NCBI RefSeq assembly: GCF_000661915.1
Contig: NZ_CP007509.1
Span: 1,302,001-1,366,000, forward strand
Direction of reading: 5' to 3'
DNA from: Stutzerimonas decontaminans
GTDB lineage: Bacteria; Pseudomonadota; Gammaproteobacteria; Pseudomonadales; Pseudomonadaceae
DNA: 64,000 bases
Shown here: one piece after another, positions 35,368-44,187 of the stretch
Layout: every line of letters starts with the position of its first letter
Numbering within the stretch: the stretch's first letter is position 1
Position numbers and translations under genes: made by a program
The notes under the pieces: generated by a model
What the model saw: the letters and a program-made list of their open reading frames with translations, nothing else
Databases searched by the model: none
What the model was told of the DNA's origin: nothing

Positions 35368-35472
35368 CGTTCCTGAGCAGTTACGCATGGGTCGAAAAAG
35401 CGGTTGGGCAGGCGCCGGCAGATCGGGTGGAATGCTGCGAAGGCTTTCCACCGCCTCAAGACCGGCAAGCTG

Positions 35473-36327
35473 CTAGATCAGTTGCTGCGCAACCAGCCCT
35501 GCGACGATAGCCAGCCCCAGCATGCCGAGCAGCAGGACCAGGCGCCGACCCGATTTGCGCGGGATATCCAGCGCCGGCGCTGAGGCGGTGGCGGGGGCAG
35601 GCGTATGCAGTGGATTCGGCGTGCCGGGTCGCGGCCGGGCAGGCTTCGGTTGAGCTGCGGTGGCAGGCAGGTCAGCGGCGCGGACAAATACGGTGGCGTC
35701 TTCGTCGACGATTTCCGGTGTGCTGACCTTCGGGCCGATCACCAGCAGCGTCGTGCTGCCTAGCTGAATCTGGTCACCCGGCTGCAAGACTGCGGTGGAG
35801 ACCTTCTGCCGGTTGACCAGCAGGCCGTTGGCCGACGCGAGGTCCTTCACCTCCAGCACATCACCTTTGAGGTAGAACTCGGCGTGGCGGCGGGACAGTT
35901 CCGCGTCGGCGAAGCAAAGCTCGCATTTCACCGAGCGGCCGAAGGTCATCGAACCGGTGATGTGATACTTGTGGCCCTGGTTCTCGCCCTTGACCACCTG
36001 CAACAGCCAGCGCGGTGCAGCTGCCACCTTGGCGCCAACCTTGGCCGGATCGACGATTTCCAGCTCCAGTGCGCCCAGCCGCACGCGGTCGCCAGAGCGA
36101 ATCTGATAGCGCTCGCCGATCTTTTCGTCATTGACGTAGGTGCCGCCTGGCGTGCCGAGGTCGGTCAGGTAATAGAAGCGGTTTTCCAGCAGCAGCTCTG
36201 CATGAAAGGGCGCGACCCCGGTATCGCTGGCGACCAGCCTGTTGCTGCGGTCAGAGCCAAGGGTAAAGCGTTCATCGGCAAGCCAGACCGGGCTCTGGCG
36301 ATTATCAGTGAAGTGGATCCTGAGCAT
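35473..36327 (-). CDS. Membrane-anchored double FHA-domain protein
   Basis: 284-residue protein with two forkhead-associated domains that bind phosphothreonine. The first (residues 1-90) has GSDRSNRLVASDTGVAPFHA and GGTYVND. The second (about 105-195) has FGRSVKCELCFADAELSRRH and SANGLLVN. A Pro/Ala-rich linker follows, then a C-terminal membrane segment (RLVLLLGMLGLAIVAGLVAQ), so the FHA domains face the cytoplasm. It lies 61 bases after the kinase gene in a PP2C-kinase-FHA operon and is the obvious candidate for a kinase substrate or reader. Start: ATG at 36327 with AAGG ten bases upstream; ATG at 36336 is possible. Confidence 0.85.
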   Translation of the reverse strand: MLRIHFTDNRQSPVWLADERFTLGSDRSNRLVASDTGVAPFHAELLLENRFYYLTDLGTPGGTYVNDEKIGERYQIRSGDRVRLGALELEIVDPAKVGAKVAAAPRWLLQVVKGENQGHKYHITGSMTFGRSVKCELCFADAELSRRHAEFYLKGDVLEVKDLASANGLLVNRQKVSTAVLQPGDQIQLGSTTLLVIGPKVSTPEIVDEDATVFVRAADLPATAAQPKPARPRPGTPNPLHTPAPATASAPALDIPRKSGRRLVLLLGMLGLAIVAGLVAQQLI

Positions 36328-36388
36328 TATCTGCATACCTTGAGCGGGAGGCGTGCTCGCCGCTTGAGCCGGCGAGCAGGTGAGATTG

Positions 36389-37942
36389 CTAATTGAATAT
36401 CCGATTCCACAGACGCTTGACCGGGTTGGCCGGCGCCTGTGAGGTCTGCGTGGAAGCCGGCGCGGTACGCGAGGTGCTGGCGGCGGTACGTGGTGCTGGC
36501 CGTGGCGCACGAGCCTTGGCTACGCGCTGGGCATGGCCCTGGTGGAGCGCGAGCAGGGGGGCGTATTCCGGCGATGCTTCCAGCCCCTGCTCGATGTACT
36601 CCAGCGCCAACGCGTACTCGCGTCTGCCATATGCCGCTTCGGCGAGCTCGACATAGCGTTCGCTGACCCGGGCCAACCCGTCGAGCGCCACCTGGTGCTC
36701 CGGCAGCCAGCCAAGCACCTGCTGGTAGTAGTGCACGGCGCTGTCCTCGGCCGGTTCCAGCAGTTGGTCATCGGCCAGTCGCTGCGCCGCCAGTTCCAGA
36801 GCCTGGGCGATGCGGGCATCGAGGACGCGGCGCAGGCCATCGAGGGCATCTGCATTGTCCGAGTCCAGGCGCAGGGCCTGGCGGAAGTAGTAGTCGGCAT
36901 TGTCGTACGCCGGTGCGGTCAGCTGTCCGTCGCCCAGACGCGACTCGGCACGGGTGAGAAACTCGCTGATCTGGCTGTACTGAAACCATTGATAGCCACC
37001 CACGCCCAACGCGGCTATTGCCAAAGCAAGCAGCGCACCCACCGTCGCCCAGCGGCCAATGCTACGACGCTGTCGCCGGCGTCGGGGCTGTGGTGGGGGT
37101 TCCATGAGCAGTGCCGGTGCGATGCGCGTCTGATCCATGTCCGGCTCGGTGAGCGTGTCGATGGCGGCCAGCAGCTCACGGCAACTGCCGAAGCGCTCGT
37201 CCGGCTGCTTGGCCAGCATGCGGTCGAGCAGCGGCTGATAGGGTGCCAGCGCGGGCGGCAGCAAGGGAATGGGCATCTGCAGGTGGTTGAGCACCGTCTG
37301 CGGATAGCTGCTGGCGCGGAAGGGATTGGTACCGGTGAGCATCTCGGCGAGGATCACGCCGAGGCTGTATATGTCGCTGCGCGCGTCCAGCGGCTGGCAC
37401 TGGGCCTGTTCCGGGCTGCTGTACGCCGGGCTGCCGACGGCAATGCCGAAATGTGTGAGTTCGTTGTCCAGTTCGACCGACTTGGCGACGCCGAAGTCGG
37501 TGAGCACGACGCTGCCATCGTCACGAAAGAGAATGTTGGCCGGTTTCACGTCGCGGTGAACCAGTCCGCCGTCGTGCACCACTGCCAGGCCACCGGCCAG
37601 CTGCCGGATGATATCCAGCGCGCGGGAGGGCGAGAAGACGATGCCGCGGTGCTGCGCCAGATCGCCACCACCGATGTACTCCATGGCCAGGTAGTGCCGG
37701 CCATCGGCGATCTGGCCGATGTCGTGAATGGTGATGATGGCCGGGTGACGCAGCGAGGCGACGATATGGCCTTCCTGGATAAAGCGTTCGGTGAACGCCG
37801 CGTCCTCGGTGCGCAGCAGCACCTTGACGGCTACCTCTCGATCCAGCGACAGCTGCGTGGCCAGGTAGACTTCGGCCATCCCGCCTTTTCCGAGTCGCTT
37901 GTGCAGGCGATAGCCCGGTATTTCCAGCATCCGATGCGTCAT
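36389..37942 (-). CDS. Transmembrane Ser/Thr protein kinase with TPR-like external domain
   Basis: 517-residue Hanks-type kinase. The kinase domain (about 8-270) shows the Gly loop GKGGMAEVYLA, VAVKVL (ATP Lys), HRDVKPANILF (catalytic loop) and DFGVAKS (metal Asp). The activation segment ends GSPAYSSPEQ, all consistent with activity. A basic stretch and one membrane helix (ATVGALLALAIAALGVGGYQ) follow near 300-320. The periplasmic part has helical repeats like TPRs, and the tail is Ala/Ser/Thr-rich. It is encoded 16 bases after a PP2C phosphatase and before an FHA gene. Related trios regulate type VI secretion in P. aeruginosa, but no secretion genes are present here. Confidence 0.9.
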   Translation of the reverse strand: MTHRMLEIPGYRLHKRLGKGGMAEVYLATQLSLDREVAVKVLLRTEDAAFTERFIQEGHIVASLRHPAIITIHDIGQIADGRHYLAMEYIGGGDLAQHRGIVFSPSRALDIIRQLAGGLAVVHDGGLVHRDVKPANILFRDDGSVVLTDFGVAKSVELDNELTHFGIAVGSPAYSSPEQAQCQPLDARSDIYSLGVILAEMLTGTNPFRASSYPQTVLNHLQMPIPLLPPALAPYQPLLDRMLAKQPDERFGSCRELLAAIDTLTEPDMDQTRIAPALLMEPPPQPRRRRQRRSIGRWATVGALLALAIAALGVGGYQWFQYSQISEFLTRAESRLGDGQLTAPAYDNADYYFRQALRLDSDNADALDGLRRVLDARIAQALELAAQRLADDQLLEPAEDSAVHYYQQVLGWLPEHQVALDGLARVSERYVELAEAAYGRREYALALEYIEQGLEASPEYAPLLALHQGHAQRVAKARAPRPAPRTAASTSRTAPASTQTSQAPANPVKRLWNRIFN

Positions 37943-37958
37943 GAAAGCGCGTGCCTGA

Positions 37959-38735
37959 TTACGACTTGAGGGGTTTTAACAGCATGTTGATGAAGCGCCG
38001 CCGGCGAGACTCGGTCGCAGGCGGTGGAGTGGTGCGACCGATAACGATGCAGGAGATGTTGTCTCGGCCGCCATGCTCATTGGCCTGGTCGATCAGCTGT
38101 TCCACCAGATTTTCGAGGGTGTCGGCGAAGGTGCAGCTGGCATGGATCTGCGCGTCGGTCAGCTCGTTGGTCAGACCGTCACTACACAGCAGCAGAAGCT
38201 CGCCAGGCTGCAGCGTACCATTGCGGATACCTACCTCCAGCGGTGCTTCGCGGCCCAGGCACCGCAGGATGATATTGCGCCAGGCGTGGCCCTCGGCCTC
38301 GGCCGGCTTCAGCTCGCCGGCATCGATCATCATCTGCACCCAGCTATGGTCCCGGGTCAGCTGCTCGATACCGTTGGCGGTGGCCAGATAGGCGCGGCTG
38401 TCGCCGACCCAGGTGAGTTCGAAATCGGCACCGTTGAAATGTGCTGCGACCAGCGTGGTGCCCATGCCGTCGTCCACTGCCGCGTCCAATACTGCCTGGT
38501 TGGCCTGCTGGACCGCTGCTTGCAACGGCTCGCCGTCTTCGACTGCTTGCTGCAACACAGACAGTGCCAGACTGCTCGCGACCTCCCCGCATTGGTGCCC
38601 GCCCATACCATCGGCGATGGCCCAAAGTCCCAGCTCCGGCGCACCGAGCAGCGCATCCTCATTGTGGTTCCGCCTACGACCAGGCGAGCTTTGCCCAGCG
38701 TAGTCCAGCAATGACTCAGAGAGGGTAGGTTGCAT
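37959..38735 (-). CDS. PP2C-family protein phosphatase
   Basis: 258-residue cytoplasmic Ser/Thr phosphatase of the PP2C/Stp type. Motifs are in order: RNHNEDALLGA, WAIADGMGGHQCGEVAS, GTTLVAAHF, WVGDSRAYL, LLLCSDGLTNELTD and GGRDNISCIVIG. The Asp residues that bind the two metals are all present. It is the first gene of the operon with the kinase and FHA protein and presumably reverses the kinase's phosphorylation. The ATG at 38735 (MQPTLSES) was preferred to one six codons upstream. Confidence 0.9.
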   Translation of the reverse strand: MQPTLSESLLDYAGQSSPGRRRNHNEDALLGAPELGLWAIADGMGGHQCGEVASSLALSVLQQAVEDGEPLQAAVQQANQAVLDAAVDDGMGTTLVAAHFNGADFELTWVGDSRAYLATANGIEQLTRDHSWVQMMIDAGELKPAEAEGHAWRNIILRCLGREAPLEVGIRNGTLQPGELLLLCSDGLTNELTDAQIHASCTFADTLENLVEQLIDQANEHGGRDNISCIVIGRTTPPPATESRRRRFINMLLKPLKS

Positions 38736-38973
38736 GCGAGGGCCCTGCGGCACGACATCGAGCGAGCATGATGCGTTGGGCTTGTGCGGCTGTCATCGAT
38801 TGGCGTCGGAGCAAGCGCCAAACTGTTAACTCGTGCAAAGGCGCAGAAGTTTTACTCGGCGAGAGCTGCTTTCATGGTGGTTCGTTAGCTCGGTAGCGGC
38901 TGGGCCAGATCGGCGCGGGATGTTGGTGCAGTTGGCGGGCAGCGATCTAATCGAGGTTTCGGTCTTTGATGTG

Positions 38974-39705
38974 CTACCTGCTGAGCTCGTACGCGCACAT
39001 ATTGACCGTCGCTGCCAGGTTCAGTGATTCGATGGCACCACAGCCGGGAATCGTGAATGGCTGGGCATTGAGTGTGGTCAGCTGTGCGTGTGGCACGCCG
39101 CGGGCTTCGTTGCCGAACAGGTAGCAGTCGAAGCCCTTGAAACTCGCCGACTGGACCGGCTCGCCATTCATATCCAGGCAGGCAATGCGGGCAAAGCGCG
39201 TGCGTAATGAATCCAGCGCGACATCCAGTTCCATCGGCGCATGGAAGATGGCGCCCATGCTCGATCGAACGACTTTCGGGTTGTACGGGTCAACGCTGCC
39301 GGGGCTGAGCAGGCAGCGGAAATTGCCGAACCAGGCCAGCGTGCGCAGGATGGTGCCGAGGTTGCCCGGGTCCTGGATTTCATGCAGGTAGATGGCGCGC
39401 TCGCCCGCTACGGGCGCAGCAAGCGTCGCGCCTGTCGCCGGCATCGGTACCAGCGCAACGATGCCCTGCGGGGTCTTGGTGTCGGCGATCTGCGCCATCT
39501 GGCGGTCGCTGATCAGGTGGGTCTTGAACGGGCTTGGCCAGTGCTCGTAGGCGCTGGTCACATACAGCTCGCTGCGCTGCAGTTGCGGGTTGTGCAGAGC
39601 CGCTTTCTGCAGCTCCAGCAGCAGGTGTTCGCCCTCCACCAGGAAATGTCCGAACTCGGCCCGGTATTTCTTCTGGTGCAGCTTTTTGATGTCGTCGAAT
39701 TTCAT
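38974..39705 (-). CDS. SpoU/TrmH-family RNA 2'-O-methyltransferase
   Basis: 243-residue SPOUT enzyme. The N-terminal substrate-binding part (MKFDDIKKLHQKKYRAEFGH, LVEGEHLLLE) is as in TrmH/RlmB relatives. The knotted catalytic domain shows LHEIQDPGNLGTILRTLAWF (motif 1), CYLFGNEARGVP (motif 2) and IPGCGAIESLNLAATVNMCA (motif 3). It probably methylates a ribose in rRNA or tRNA with S-adenosylmethionine; the target is unknown. It lies 11 bases after the FAD protein gene on the same strand, so the two are probably cotranscribed. Confidence 0.88.
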   Translation of the reverse strand: MKFDDIKKLHQKKYRAEFGHFLVEGEHLLLELQKAALHNPQLQRSELYVTSAYEHWPSPFKTHLISDRQMAQIADTKTPQGIVALVPMPATGATLAAPVAGERAIYLHEIQDPGNLGTILRTLAWFGNFRCLLSPGSVDPYNPKVVRSSMGAIFHAPMELDVALDSLRTRFARIACLDMNGEPVQSASFKGFDCYLFGNEARGVPHAQLTTLNAQPFTIPGCGAIESLNLAATVNMCAYELSR

Positions 39706-39716
39706 CAAGGCGGCGC

Positions 39717-41354
39717 TCAGTTGCTCTGCACTTCAGACTGTCCCGCTTCCGCCAGCATCGCCTTGGCCAAAGCTTCGGCGACCTTGATGCCATCCACGCC
39801 CGCCGAGAGAATGCCGCCGGCGTAACCCGCGCCTTCACCGGCCGGATAAAGACCGCGCAGGTTCAGGCTCTGCAATGTCTCATGGTCGCGGGTGATGCGC
39901 ACCGGCGAGGAGGTGCGGGTTTCGATGCCGGTGAGCACCGCGTCAGCGCGATCGAAACCGCGGATCTGCTTGCCGAACGCCGGCAGCGCTTCGCGGATCG
40001 CTTCGATTGCATACTCCGGCAGCGACGGCGCCAGATCGCCGAGTCGCACGCCCGGCTTGTAGGAGGGCTCGACTTCTCCGAGCTCGGTCGAGGGCACGCC
40101 GCGAATGAAGTCGCCCACCAACTGTGCCGGCGCACAGTAGTCGCTGCCGCCCAGCTCATAAGCGCGCGATTCCAGACGCTCCTGCAGCTCCACGCCGGCC
40201 AGCGCGTCGCCGGGGAAGTCCTGCTCGGGGTTGATGCCCACCACGATGCCGGCGTTGGCATTGCGCTCGTTGCGCGAGTACTGGCTCATGCCGTTGGTCA
40301 CCACGCGTCCCGGCTCGGACGTGGCGGCCACCACGGTGCCGCCGGGGCACATGCAGAAGCTGTAGACGGCACGGCCGTTCTTGGCGTGGTACACCAGCTT
40401 GTAGTCCGCAGCGCCGAGCTCCGGATGGCCAGCGTACTTGCCCAGACGGGCCTGGTCGATCATGCCCTGCGGGTGCTCGATGCGGAAACCGATGGCAAAT
40501 GGCTTGGCCTCGATATATACGCCCTGGCGGTGCAGCATACGGAAGGTATCGCGCGAGCTGTGACCCAGCGCCAGCACTACGTGGCGGCTGCGCAGTGTCT
40601 CGCCACTGGCCAGCACTACGCCTTCGAGCTGGCCATCGTCGATCAGCAGATCGGTCACCTTGCTTTCGAAGCGCACCTCGCCACCAAGGGCGATGATTTC
40701 CTCGCGCATCGCCGCGACCACGCCGGTAAGGCGGAAGGTGCCGATGTGCGGCTTGCTGACATACATGATCTCTTCGGGCGCGCCGGCGCGGACGAACTCG
40801 TGCATCACCTTGCGGGCGTAGAACTTGGGGTCCTTGATCTGGCTGTAGAGCTTGCCGTCGGAGAACAGCCCAGCACCGCCCTCACCGAACTGCACGTTGG
40901 ATTCCGGCGTCAGGGTTTTCTTGCGCCACAGCGCCCAGGTGTCCTTGGTGCGGCTGCGCACATCCTTGCCGCGCTCGAGCACGATGGGTTTGAAACCCAT
41001 CTGTGCGAGCAGCAGCGCGGCGAACAGACCGCAAGGGCCGAAGCCCACCACCAGCGGACGCTCGGTCAGATTGGCCGGGGCCTGGCCGACCGGGTAGTAG
41101 CGTGTGTCGGGCGCCGGACGCACGTGGTTGTCGTCGGCGAAACGCGTCAGGATCGCCGCCTCGTCACGAATCTCAACGTCGACGATGTAGATGAACAGGA
41201 TGATGCTGTTCTTCTTGCGCGCATCGTAGCTGCGCTTGAACACGGTGAAGTTCAGCAGGTCGGCGTCGCTGATGCTCAGGCGCTTGACGATGGCCTGGCG
41301 CAACTCATCGGCGGAATGATCGAGGGGCAGGGACAGTTCGGTGATGCGAATCAT
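39717..41354 (-). CDS. FAD-dependent dehydrogenase (COG2509 family)
   Basis: 545-residue flavoprotein. A small N-terminal domain (MIRITELSLPLDHSADELRQ) precedes the FAD-binding motif VVGFGPCGLFAALLLAQMG near residue 100 and GEGGAGLFSDGKLYSQ. The rest includes LALGHSSRDTF and a terminal GAGYAGGILSAGVDG, typical of the uncharacterised NAD(P)/FAD dehydrogenase family COG2509. It is soluble, with no signal peptide. The reaction is not known. It is first in a two-gene set with the SpoU methyltransferase. The ATG at 41354 was chosen with GGAGG-like sequence in the leader. Confidence 0.85.
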   Translation of the reverse strand: MIRITELSLPLDHSADELRQAIVKRLSISDADLLNFTVFKRSYDARKKNSIILFIYIVDVEIRDEAAILTRFADDNHVRPAPDTRYYPVGQAPANLTERPLVVGFGPCGLFAALLLAQMGFKPIVLERGKDVRSRTKDTWALWRKKTLTPESNVQFGEGGAGLFSDGKLYSQIKDPKFYARKVMHEFVRAGAPEEIMYVSKPHIGTFRLTGVVAAMREEIIALGGEVRFESKVTDLLIDDGQLEGVVLASGETLRSRHVVLALGHSSRDTFRMLHRQGVYIEAKPFAIGFRIEHPQGMIDQARLGKYAGHPELGAADYKLVYHAKNGRAVYSFCMCPGGTVVAATSEPGRVVTNGMSQYSRNERNANAGIVVGINPEQDFPGDALAGVELQERLESRAYELGGSDYCAPAQLVGDFIRGVPSTELGEVEPSYKPGVRLGDLAPSLPEYAIEAIREALPAFGKQIRGFDRADAVLTGIETRTSSPVRITRDHETLQSLNLRGLYPAGEGAGYAGGILSAGVDGIKVAEALAKAMLAEAGQSEVQSN

Positions 41355-41511
41355 GGAGGTAATCCTGGCCGGTGACTCCGGCAGAGGAAGCAACTTGAGG
41401 GGGCGTGAGGCGCGGATTGTACCGGCGGCGCGCATGCCTGTCAGGCGGCGCTTACGCGGTTCGCCCAGGGTTGGTGCTGCGCCCGGCGCCCGCGGGCCGG
41501 CATTATCGGCT

Positions 41512-41517
41512 TATAAT
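41512..41517 (+). promoter_or_regulatory. Probable -10 element upstream of rlmE
   Basis: Perfect TATAAT 83 bases upstream of the rlmE ATG. No good -35 hexamer was seen at normal spacing. Confidence 0.4.
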
Positions 41518-41599
41518 CGCCGCCAATTTGCCCAACAGTTGCGCAGCGTCCTGCCTGTTGGCGCACGTCTTACCTTGATTCTCCGTGGTTGGCTCTATC

Positions 41600-42220
41600 A
41601 TGAAACGATCCAAAAGCAGCCGTCGTTGGCTGGATGAACACGTCAACGATCCCTTCGTAAAACGCGCGCAGAAGGATGGCTTGCGCTCGCGCTCCAGCTA
41701 CAAGCTGATCGAGCTGAACGAGAAGGACAAACTGATACGCCCTGGCATGCTGGTCATGGACCTCGGCTCCGCCCCCGGTGGCTGGTCGCAGGTGGCCGGC
41801 GGTATCGTCGGTGAAAAGGGCAGGGTGCTGGCCACCGACATCCTGCCGATGGGCGGGTTGGATAACGTCGATTTCGTGCAGGGCGACTTCACCGAGGATG
41901 CTGTGTTCCAGCAGATCCTCGACATGCTCGACGGCCGGCAGCCCGACCTGATCGTCTCCGACATCGCGCCGAACATCAGCGGCGTCGCCGCCGCCGACCA
42001 GGCCGCCTCGATGTACCTGGTGGAACTCACCCTCGACATGGTTCGCCAGGTGCTCAAGCCCGGTGGCAACTATGTGGTCAAAGTGTTCCAGGGCGAAGGC
42101 TCGGACGAGTTCCTCAAGGACGTGCGCAGCTCGTTCGAGAAGGTGTCGATTCGCAAGCCGGAAGCTTCCCGCCCGCGTTCGCGGGAGGTCTATCTGGTGG
42201 CGAAGGGGTTCAAGGGCTAG
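41600..42220 (+). CDS. rlmE: RlmE/FtsJ-type 23S rRNA 2'-O-methyltransferase
   Basis: 206-residue S-adenosylmethionine-dependent enzyme of the RrmJ type that methylates U2552 in E. coli 23S rRNA. It has SSYKLIELNEKD (catalytic Lys), MDLGSAPGGWSQVAGG (cofactor loop), VQGDFTED, LIVSDIAPNISGV (catalytic Asp) and VVKVFQGEG (catalytic Lys), so it appears active. Unlike the usual pseudomonad arrangement, neither yhbY nor ftsH is adjacent, and the sequence departs noticeably from P. aeruginosa RrmJ as I recall it. It may be a second copy. A TATAAT lies at 41512-41517. Confidence 0.86.
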   Translation: MKRSKSSRRWLDEHVNDPFVKRAQKDGLRSRSSYKLIELNEKDKLIRPGMLVMDLGSAPGGWSQVAGGIVGEKGRVLATDILPMGGLDNVDFVQGDFTEDAVFQQILDMLDGRQPDLIVSDIAPNISGVAAADQAASMYLVELTLDMVRQVLKPGGNYVVKVFQGEGSDEFLKDVRSSFEKVSIRKPEASRPRSREVYLVAKGFKG

Positions 42221-42520
42221 CGATGTGGCGCTGTAGTGGCAATACAGGCTTCTGGCTGTTGCCACTAAGCGCTGGATCTAGCCGCATTTGGTCGAGCGCT
42301 AGCTTTGGCCAGCGTCTTGTATCGACGCGCTAAACGTCCACGCTGTCCAATCACAGCGACCAGAACATGGAAACGGATGATCTTAGGCTGTTCCAGCCAA
42401 AGCGCAGTATGGTCAACCGTCTGCGAAATATTTACACGGAACAATTAGTTCAAAGCGCTCGCAGCACCTTGCGTCAAAGCCACGGCAACAAGCCTGCTTT
42501 CGCAACGTACCCCGCTCGAA
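42221..42520. other. 300-base gap between rlmE and the amidohydrolase
   Basis: A perfect inverted repeat AGTGGCAA (42235-42242)/TTGCCACT (42259-42266) with an inner CAG/CTG pair follows the rlmE stop and may end its transcript. The rest is lower in GC than the surroundings. A plus-strand frame from 42367 runs into the amidohydrolase on the other strand and does not look coding. No gene is supported. Confidence 0.55.
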
Positions 42521-43657
42521 TCAGCCCTTCAAACCGAGTTTGTAAATCTGGTTTGCTGTCTTCCAGGCAATCTGCTCACGCTCCTCGGCGGACAGCCGGG
42601 TCTCGATAGCGGTTCTGAGGTTGTCCATTGTCGAGTGATTCGACGAGATGGCGCTGAGGTCGCTGCCGTACATGATCCGTTGCGCGCCGATGATGGAGAT
42701 CGCCTCACGCAGGTGCTCCGCCGAGGTGTCGGTCATGTCGAAGTAAACATTGGCGTTGCGCATCGCCACAGACAGGCACGCATCGAAGGACGCGCGGATG
42801 CTCCGCCCCATCTTCGTGAGGACGATTGGCACCGTAGGGAAATTCGCGGCCACCTCGTCCACCCAGATAGGAGAGAAAACGTAGTAGTGCACGCCTTTCC
42901 AGCCCGTATATCCGGTTGGGAACATGATGGGCAGGTCGCCCCGCGCCTTGAGCACTTCCATGATCGGCGCCATGTCGCGGGCGATTTTGGCCGGATGGAT
43001 TTCAGTCGTAACCGGCACTACCTCACCCACCCCACGCGTGGCGCTCATGGCAGGGCTCTGCAGTTCATCGGCGATTTGACGTACAACCTTGCTGACCTCG
43101 TCGCCATAGTCCACACCCAGGGTCCCCCTTGCGGCGGCATTCGAAACGGCTTCGGGCCGGTAGATCGGGAAGAATCGCCCGTTGCTGTTCCTGGCGGCGT
43201 CGAGCACCATCTGGTTGTTGGTACCTTTTCCGGGCGCGGTCTGGAGAATCGCGTGCGTGACGCCATACTTATCCATGGCCCGCAGCAGAATCGCGGAATC
43301 GTCCACGGCATCTTCGCCCACGGCCTTGGCAAACTTTTCCGGTTGCTTGGTGCGAAGCGCACCCCAGTCCGCGGCGCTGTGGATGTTCGGCGCCAGTTCT
43401 GCGACAGTCGGTCCGGAGCCGAGGTGGGCGTGGCAATCGATCAGGTACTTCGTGGGCGCCCAAGAGGGCCTATCGCTGCGTCCCGTCATGAGCAGGTCGT
43501 CATCAGCGAAGGCTGCAGAAGGGACCAAGGCGCCCGCCGCAGCGGCCGAGGCGGCGGCTGAGAACTTGAGAAACTGCCGGCGCGAAGCCTCGATCCTTGA
43601 TCCCTCGGGTTCTTGCAGGTCGGGGCCAGCTTGTTGCTCGTCATGGTTCGTGCTCAT
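42521..43657 (-). CDS. Tat-exported amidohydrolase-family (TIM-barrel) protein
   Basis: 378-residue protein with a twin-arginine signal, SRRQFLKFSAAASAAAAGAL, after 25 charged residues, so it is exported folded and probably holds a metal. The metal-binding start of the amidohydrolase-2 fold is YLIDCHAHLGSG. Later elements are VTHAILQTAPGKGTNNQ, MFPTGYTGW and RIMYGSDLSA, where the late Asp would be catalytic. The substrate is unknown; relatives are decarboxylases or hydrolases of cyclic acids. It stands alone between long non-coding flanks, next to an attC-like site, and may have been acquired. A GGGGAG ribosome-binding site lies before the ATG. Confidence 0.8.
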   Translation of the reverse strand: MSTNHDEQQAGPDLQEPEGSRIEASRRQFLKFSAAASAAAAGALVPSAAFADDDLLMTGRSDRPSWAPTKYLIDCHAHLGSGPTVAELAPNIHSAADWGALRTKQPEKFAKAVGEDAVDDSAILLRAMDKYGVTHAILQTAPGKGTNNQMVLDAARNSNGRFFPIYRPEAVSNAAARGTLGVDYGDEVSKVVRQIADELQSPAMSATRGVGEVVPVTTEIHPAKIARDMAPIMEVLKARGDLPIMFPTGYTGWKGVHYYVFSPIWVDEVAANFPTVPIVLTKMGRSIRASFDACLSVAMRNANVYFDMTDTSAEHLREAISIIGAQRIMYGSDLSAISSNHSTMDNLRTAIETRLSAEEREQIAWKTANQIYKLGLKG

Positions 43658-44187
43658 CGGACTCCCCTATTAAGAACGTCGATGCAGGATCGTTACAGCT
43701 GCACACCTTGCGGCTTTTTGCGTCATGCAACGCGTAAAGCAGGCTCTTGACATCACTCTAGCCACCGGCGATCTGCTGGCGTTTAAGGCAAAAGCATTAA
43801 GTCGACTGATCCTGATTGCTACGCGTTGTTTTGTTGCTCGCTCAATCGAGGCTCCATTCAAAACGAATCAGCTGCCCGCAGGGCCGCTGCGGGTTGGCCG
43901 CAATGCGGTATTTCATTACCTGCGTCCTACTCGATGCCCGTGCCTAACAAGCAAGGCCGCTCGCTCGGGACCGCGCTCAGCGGCACCAACCTGAATGTTA
44001 GGTTCAATATAGTCACCAATGGAAAATCAAGGATAGACCACAGTACTGATGCTGCTGACCGACCGCTCTTGCTCGATAGCCGCTAATCCTTCCCTAGCTC
44101 GACAATGCAGTCCTGCTGCGGACTGGCCTTCCAGATACATCCTCTTCGAATGCTCTGTTTCGATAAGATTTTGGGGAACGTAACGCC
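43658..44187. other. 530-base region without a gene, lower GC, holding an attC-like site
   Basis: It is noticeably richer in A/T than the flanks (for example GTTGTTTTGTTGCTCGC near 43825). A plus-strand frame at 43725-43994 has poor codon use and no ribosome-binding site. An attC-like palindrome is at 43942-44003. The rest looks like decayed sequence; I could not recognise its origin. Confidence 0.55.
43942..44003 (+). mobile_element. Integron attC-like recombination site (possible)
   Basis: 62 bases bounded by GCCTAAC (43942-43948, fits RYYYAAC) and GTTAGGT (43997-44003, fits GTTRRRY). The outer arms pair over eight bases, allowing one G-T. An inner stem GCCGCT (43956-43961)/AGCGGC (43979-43984) is separated from the outer one by unpaired bases, as in a folded attC. 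The size is within the attC range. No integrase gene or second site was found. Confidence 0.45.

Noticed and set aside
35473..38735. Type VI secretion locus
   Set aside because: Only the phosphatase, kinase and FHA genes are present; no Tss/Hcp/VgrG/ClpV gene is in the window.
42367..42609. 80-codon plus-strand frame after rlmE
   Set aside because: It overlaps the end of the amidohydrolase gene on the other strand and has non-coding composition.
43725..43994. 89-codon frame upstream of the amidohydrolase
   Set aside because: It runs through the attC-like palindrome, lacks a ribosome-binding site and resembles nothing known.
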